Positions 60,627-64,000 of a DNA stretch of 64,000 nt are shown here, one piece after another. The notes beneath the pieces were generated by a model. It had not been told where the DNA came from. It saw only the letters and a list, made by a program, of their open reading frames with translations, and ran no database searches. The stretch is from Rhizomucor pusillus. Taxonomy: Eukaryota; Mucoromycota; Mucoromycetes; Mucorales; Lichtheimiaceae. Position 1 is the stretch's first letter, and each line of letters begins with the position of its first letter. A program made the translations under genes and the position numbers. Location of the stretch: NCBI GenBank assembly GCA_900175165.2, contig FWWN02000409.1:44971-108970 (forward strand), given 5' to 3'.

Positions 60627-62207
60627 TCAACGAACTATCCTGGAAAAGAACCGATCTACGGCGTTTCTGTCTGGTGCTGCCCATTCAACCTGCCACTGCT
60701 CCCCATCCTGAAACCCTTCTACGTCTGCCATGGTGCTGAAGACGCGCTTGCTGTTCAATGGGATTTTCCTTCCAGATGCTGTCGTGATGGATAATACCCT
60801 CCTTGTTTTGAACGTTGCAATGACATAAATCTTGTCTGCCAAAGTAGATCCGGTCTCTTTTGGTGCGATGTCTATCCATACGCGATGTTCTTTATTTATT
60901 GATTGCACCGTGATTTGTCGTTTGATTGCTGGGGCTTTTTCTTTGGATTTACTTTTTGACTTCGCAGGTTCCTTTTTATGGTCCTCTTTTGGATCCTCCT
61001 GCTGCTGTATCACTGGTGGCGTCTGAACTGCATTCGACAATGATGACGGAGGCACAGACATATGCGAAGTTGCGGAAGGTAGTACGGAAGAATGTGACGA
61101 AGACAAATATGGTTGTGATCTTACATGTTGAAGCGGAGGATGGTGATTATTGGGAGATGTCTGTTGACGTGCAGGAGGTGGTAAAGAGATGCGCGCCGAC
61201 TGATGGCTCTGAGGATATGTTGGCACCACCTCTGTTACTGGTTGAGAAGGCTGGGAAGGAGCAGGTGGGAGCTGTATATGGTCAGCATTCTGAAGAACAT
61301 GAGCCGGTGGGGGATGCTGATATGCTTGTTGGTGCTGGGTCGGTTGATAAGGATAATGCTGTTGCTGATGGTTTTGTATCCCATATTCTGCTGGCGACAA
61401 GCATATAAGATCGAATGAATTGAACAATGTGAAGTGATTGTGGAGCCCAACACTGACTTACCGTTGTACTCTGGAGCAGAGTAATGTCGTACAGGCGGCG
61501 CCATATGGGTTGCTTCAATGTATGCTGGTTGCTGATGCTGTTGATGATGATGATGATGATACATGGCCGGTGCAGAGTTTGGAGCAGTGTGCGGTAATGG
61601 TTGCGGTGGCAAAACGAATCCACCTACGAAGGAGGTTGATTCTCTTGGAGCAGATGTATGAAAATAGGTACCAGGCGTCTTGGGTTCTACGATTGTTGCA
61701 CCGACAGATTCGCGATGTGTTTTCTGGTCATGAAAGGATAATGTTTTTGGCCTTCCTGCCAGCTTCCATCCTTCTCCCCTAACATTCGCTCCTGTGGATA
61801 CTCGACGGATACGCGCTGACTCTGTGGGTACGGGCGTATGTGGGATTGGCGGTGGAGGTAATGAGAAATGTCGATATGCATGGTTGCTGTGGGTAGACAT
61901 CGTATCGATCGATATTTGCGAAGGTTGGGGCGCCTTCTATTGCGAATATGGTTAAACTTGAGTGAGATACGCTTTTTAACTTCATACAGTACCATGGAAG
62001 GGACATGAGGTTTGTCACCTGCTACCGCAAGCGGAAAGGGGACTGTGTTGGCTGGGTAGCCAGCTGCAGGGACACCGTAAATGTGCCCTACAAATGTTGT
62101 TAAGATTGGTGCTATCCAATGAGAATCCAGACCTACTTGCCTGCATCAGCGAAGTAGCTTGAAGACGAAGCAGACGGAGGTGGTGGAGGCGGTCGCGGTG
62201 CATTCAT
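60627..62207 (-). CDS. Pro/Gln/His-rich protein with a conserved-looking C-terminal domain, function unknown
   Basis: Not recognised. The model starts at ATG 62207 (MNAPRPPPPPPSASSSS). A GC-AG intron (62088-62140) joins to HIYGVPAAGYPANTVPFPL. A GTACTG-type intron after VPSM leads to KAPQPSQISIDTMSTHSNH, then a long low-complexity region with a His run (about 61550) and Gln runs. Another intron sits near 61400-61465. The last about 95 residues, from KRQITVQSINKEHRVWIDI to the end (about 60900-60627), look folded, with alternating beta-like segments (KIYVIATFKTRRVLSIT, QWQVEWAAPDRNAV). The layout, a disordered activator-like arm plus one compact domain, would suit a transcriptional or signalling regulator, but this is only a guess. 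The frame is maintained across all exons. Confidence 0.75.
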
Positions 62208-64000
62208 TGTGGCATGAGGAAGGAAAACCCTAAAGAGGGCTTGTTCTCCACTCCGTTCACGTCGTAAGCATCAAAGCAAGTGAGCACAAACAACCGTGAT
62301 ACGTCAACCTTTACTGACGAAGACATATTAATCGATAATTCTGACAGGTACAAACAGACAACGGATCTATCCGTTCCAAATGAGAGTTTATATCGCTATA
62401 TACTGACATAGTCTAAGATGATGATAAGCTTATTTCTGCTCTCTGTTCACTTATGATAAAGGATAATTCATGTCCAATGATGGGGAGTATGGAAAATAAC
62501 GAGGCTATTGTACTGTATACGCTCGTATGATCAAATAAGGATGAACGTTGCGTCGAAGTATGCCTTGCGTGCACTATCGATTTCCTACTCGTTGCTCTAC
62601 AGTTCTACTTCTGATTGCTTTTTGATTCTAAATAGGCTTCTAGTTTTGCATACAGGATATGCTTCAAATACGATGAGGCATTCTTGTCATCATCCATTGA
62701 AACTTGCAGACTGTAGCAATACCCACGAGTTATTTTTCATTGGAATACGCCGATGAGAAAAAAAATGAGAGTTAGCCACAACTGTCAATGTTACATAGTA
62801 TCCGCAAAAACAGATCGGCAATGTAGATCAAGCTCCCAGACCATAAGAGAGGATCGATTTCACTGCGATCGTAGCTGGCAATGGTAGATTCGCCATATCA
62901 TTGTACCTGTTATTGTCATTCCGTTGTTTAGATAAGACGGTGCCACCCATCATCGGTAGATGTACCCACATACGAATTAAGACATGAATAGTTGGATAGT
63001 TTATGCAATGGGCATGGAAAAAGTCATCCCAAAGGAAAAACCGTCCCGCTGCACAATAGATAAGATGGTATATCTGATCGAATATGAAGACTAACACTTT
63101 TTCGTAATGATTTTGATATTGCTGTAATGATACGGCCTTCTAGTTGCTGCGTACATGCGATGGAGTACACACGACCGACTTCCTTCATAGTACTTGCGAT
63201 TTTTTGAGACTGTAGTCCAACTTTCACCGTTTGGAGTACCTACGACATTCCGATCAGAGGTCTTTCGGTATAAATACATTGCAGTACATACCAGTAGTTC
63301 GGTTTCTTGCGATGGAAGAGTGTCTTTACATACTCATTAACAACGGTAGAGAAGACGACTTTCATCCGTGTTAAAAATACGATCATTTCCTTTCCAATTC
63401 ATATTTTTACAGTTCTAACTGATGCATCCGTTAGATTCTTACTAGTCTTTGATCGTCTGCTTACCATTATTATTCATCGCAATACTGCATGGGACAAGGG
63501 TGAATTATTGGTACGAGGGGCTTCTCAGGAAGTCCATGAGGATCAAGTCCTGTTTCGAGTTAGAAGCTTCTTCAACAGCCTAAAGATAGCAGGTGTTCTG
63601 CAGATCTTGTCAAATTGGATAGTTCAGAGCGAACCAATCAATTGTTTCTACCAGTAAGAAATGGTTTGTAGGACAAGCAAGCTTCAACAGTTTCATGTTT
63701 ACGATATAGCTAGGCACTAACTTTACCCAATCTACATATACGTACTTTGGTAGGATACAATGCATGAATGTTATTTACACTTATCCCTTGCAAAAGCCTG
63801 TATGCAAATCAAAGTGAATGACAATTCTACAAGTGCAAAGAAATGATACAATTGAGAATATGTATATTTATTAGCGCAAGCGCCAACACATGTCGGATCA
63901 GTTTATACATTGGCTTAAGGGCGATAAAAATATAGTTAGTACGGTAGACAGGGCACCAAAAGAGAAAATAAGGAGGGAAAATGAGAGAAATAGAAATAGA
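62208..64000. other. 1.8 kb without a recognisable gene
   Basis: Short frames only: plus 62508-62756 and 63307-63657, minus 62828-63097. None carries a domain I know or joins to neighbours by good splice sites. The left part should contain the promoter of the Gln/Pro-rich gene. The sequence is AT-rich. A gene beginning outside the window could have an untranslated part here. Confidence 0.4.

Overview
This window looks like nuclear DNA from a zygomycete-type fungus, most likely Mucoromycota (Mucorales-like). The genes are compact and densely packed. Most introns are about 50-100 nt, with GTAAGT or GTATGT-like donors and TAG/CAG acceptors. The gene content is fungal: a Cch1-type calcium channel, a VTC polyphosphate synthase subunit, a FEX fluoride exporter and an HRI-type eIF2alpha kinase. 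A broken transposase belongs to a Tc1/mariner group I associate with Mucoromycota genomes. There are no prokaryotic operons, no CRISPR array, and no tRNA or rRNA gene that I could recognise. The species cannot be named from the sequence.

Layout. From 1 to 15.5 kb everything is on the minus strand: a four-domain calcium channel (its 3' end is cut by the window edge), an sn-1 diacylglycerol lipase, a PA-TM-RING ubiquitin ligase and the ALG9 mannosyltransferase. HRI kinase follows on the plus strand (16.5-18.9 kb), then a VTC subunit and a large disordered protein on minus (19.1-24.4 kb). From 24.4 to 31.5 kb lies a gene-poor island with transposon debris: a LINE-like 3' fragment, a decayed coding-like stretch, a diverged direct repeat and a dead DD34E transposase. 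Then come a mucin-like membrane protein and two tiny mitochondrial assembly factors transcribed toward each other (CHCHD5/Mix14-like and SDHAF1). A hexose-type sugar transporter follows. Two paralogous amino-acid/GABA-type permeases (37.9-40.0 and 45.3-47.4 kb) flank an Oca/Siw14-like phosphatase-fold protein and a bifunctional 6-phosphofructo-2-kinase/fructose-2,6-bisphosphatase. The right end holds an R3H protein, a ubiquitin C-terminal hydrolase, the FEX fluoride exporter, the Chl1/DDX11 helicase, mitochondrial carnitine acetyltransferase, phosphoglycerate kinase and a Gln/Pro-rich protein with a conserved-looking C-terminal block. The last 1.8 kb shows no gene.

How they relate. This is a normal eukaryotic housekeeping neighbourhood, not a single pathway or cluster. 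Some thematic links exist: sugar uptake, PFK-2/FBPase-2 and PGK (glycolysis), CHCHD5 and SDHAF1 (respiratory assembly), and nitrogen-type permeases with GATA-rich upstream DNA. I see no evidence of a co-regulated gene cluster. The most unusual features are gene-structure ones: at least five GC-AG introns with near-perfect GCAAGT donors, a 12-nt microexon in the ubiquitin hydrolase, and an intron that splits the selectivity-filter codon of the calcium channel. There is also a phosphatase-like protein whose P-loop arginine is replaced by glutamate. Exon boundaries given here were deduced by eye from splice consensus and reading-frame continuity. For the genes where I summed exon lengths, the totals are multiples of three.
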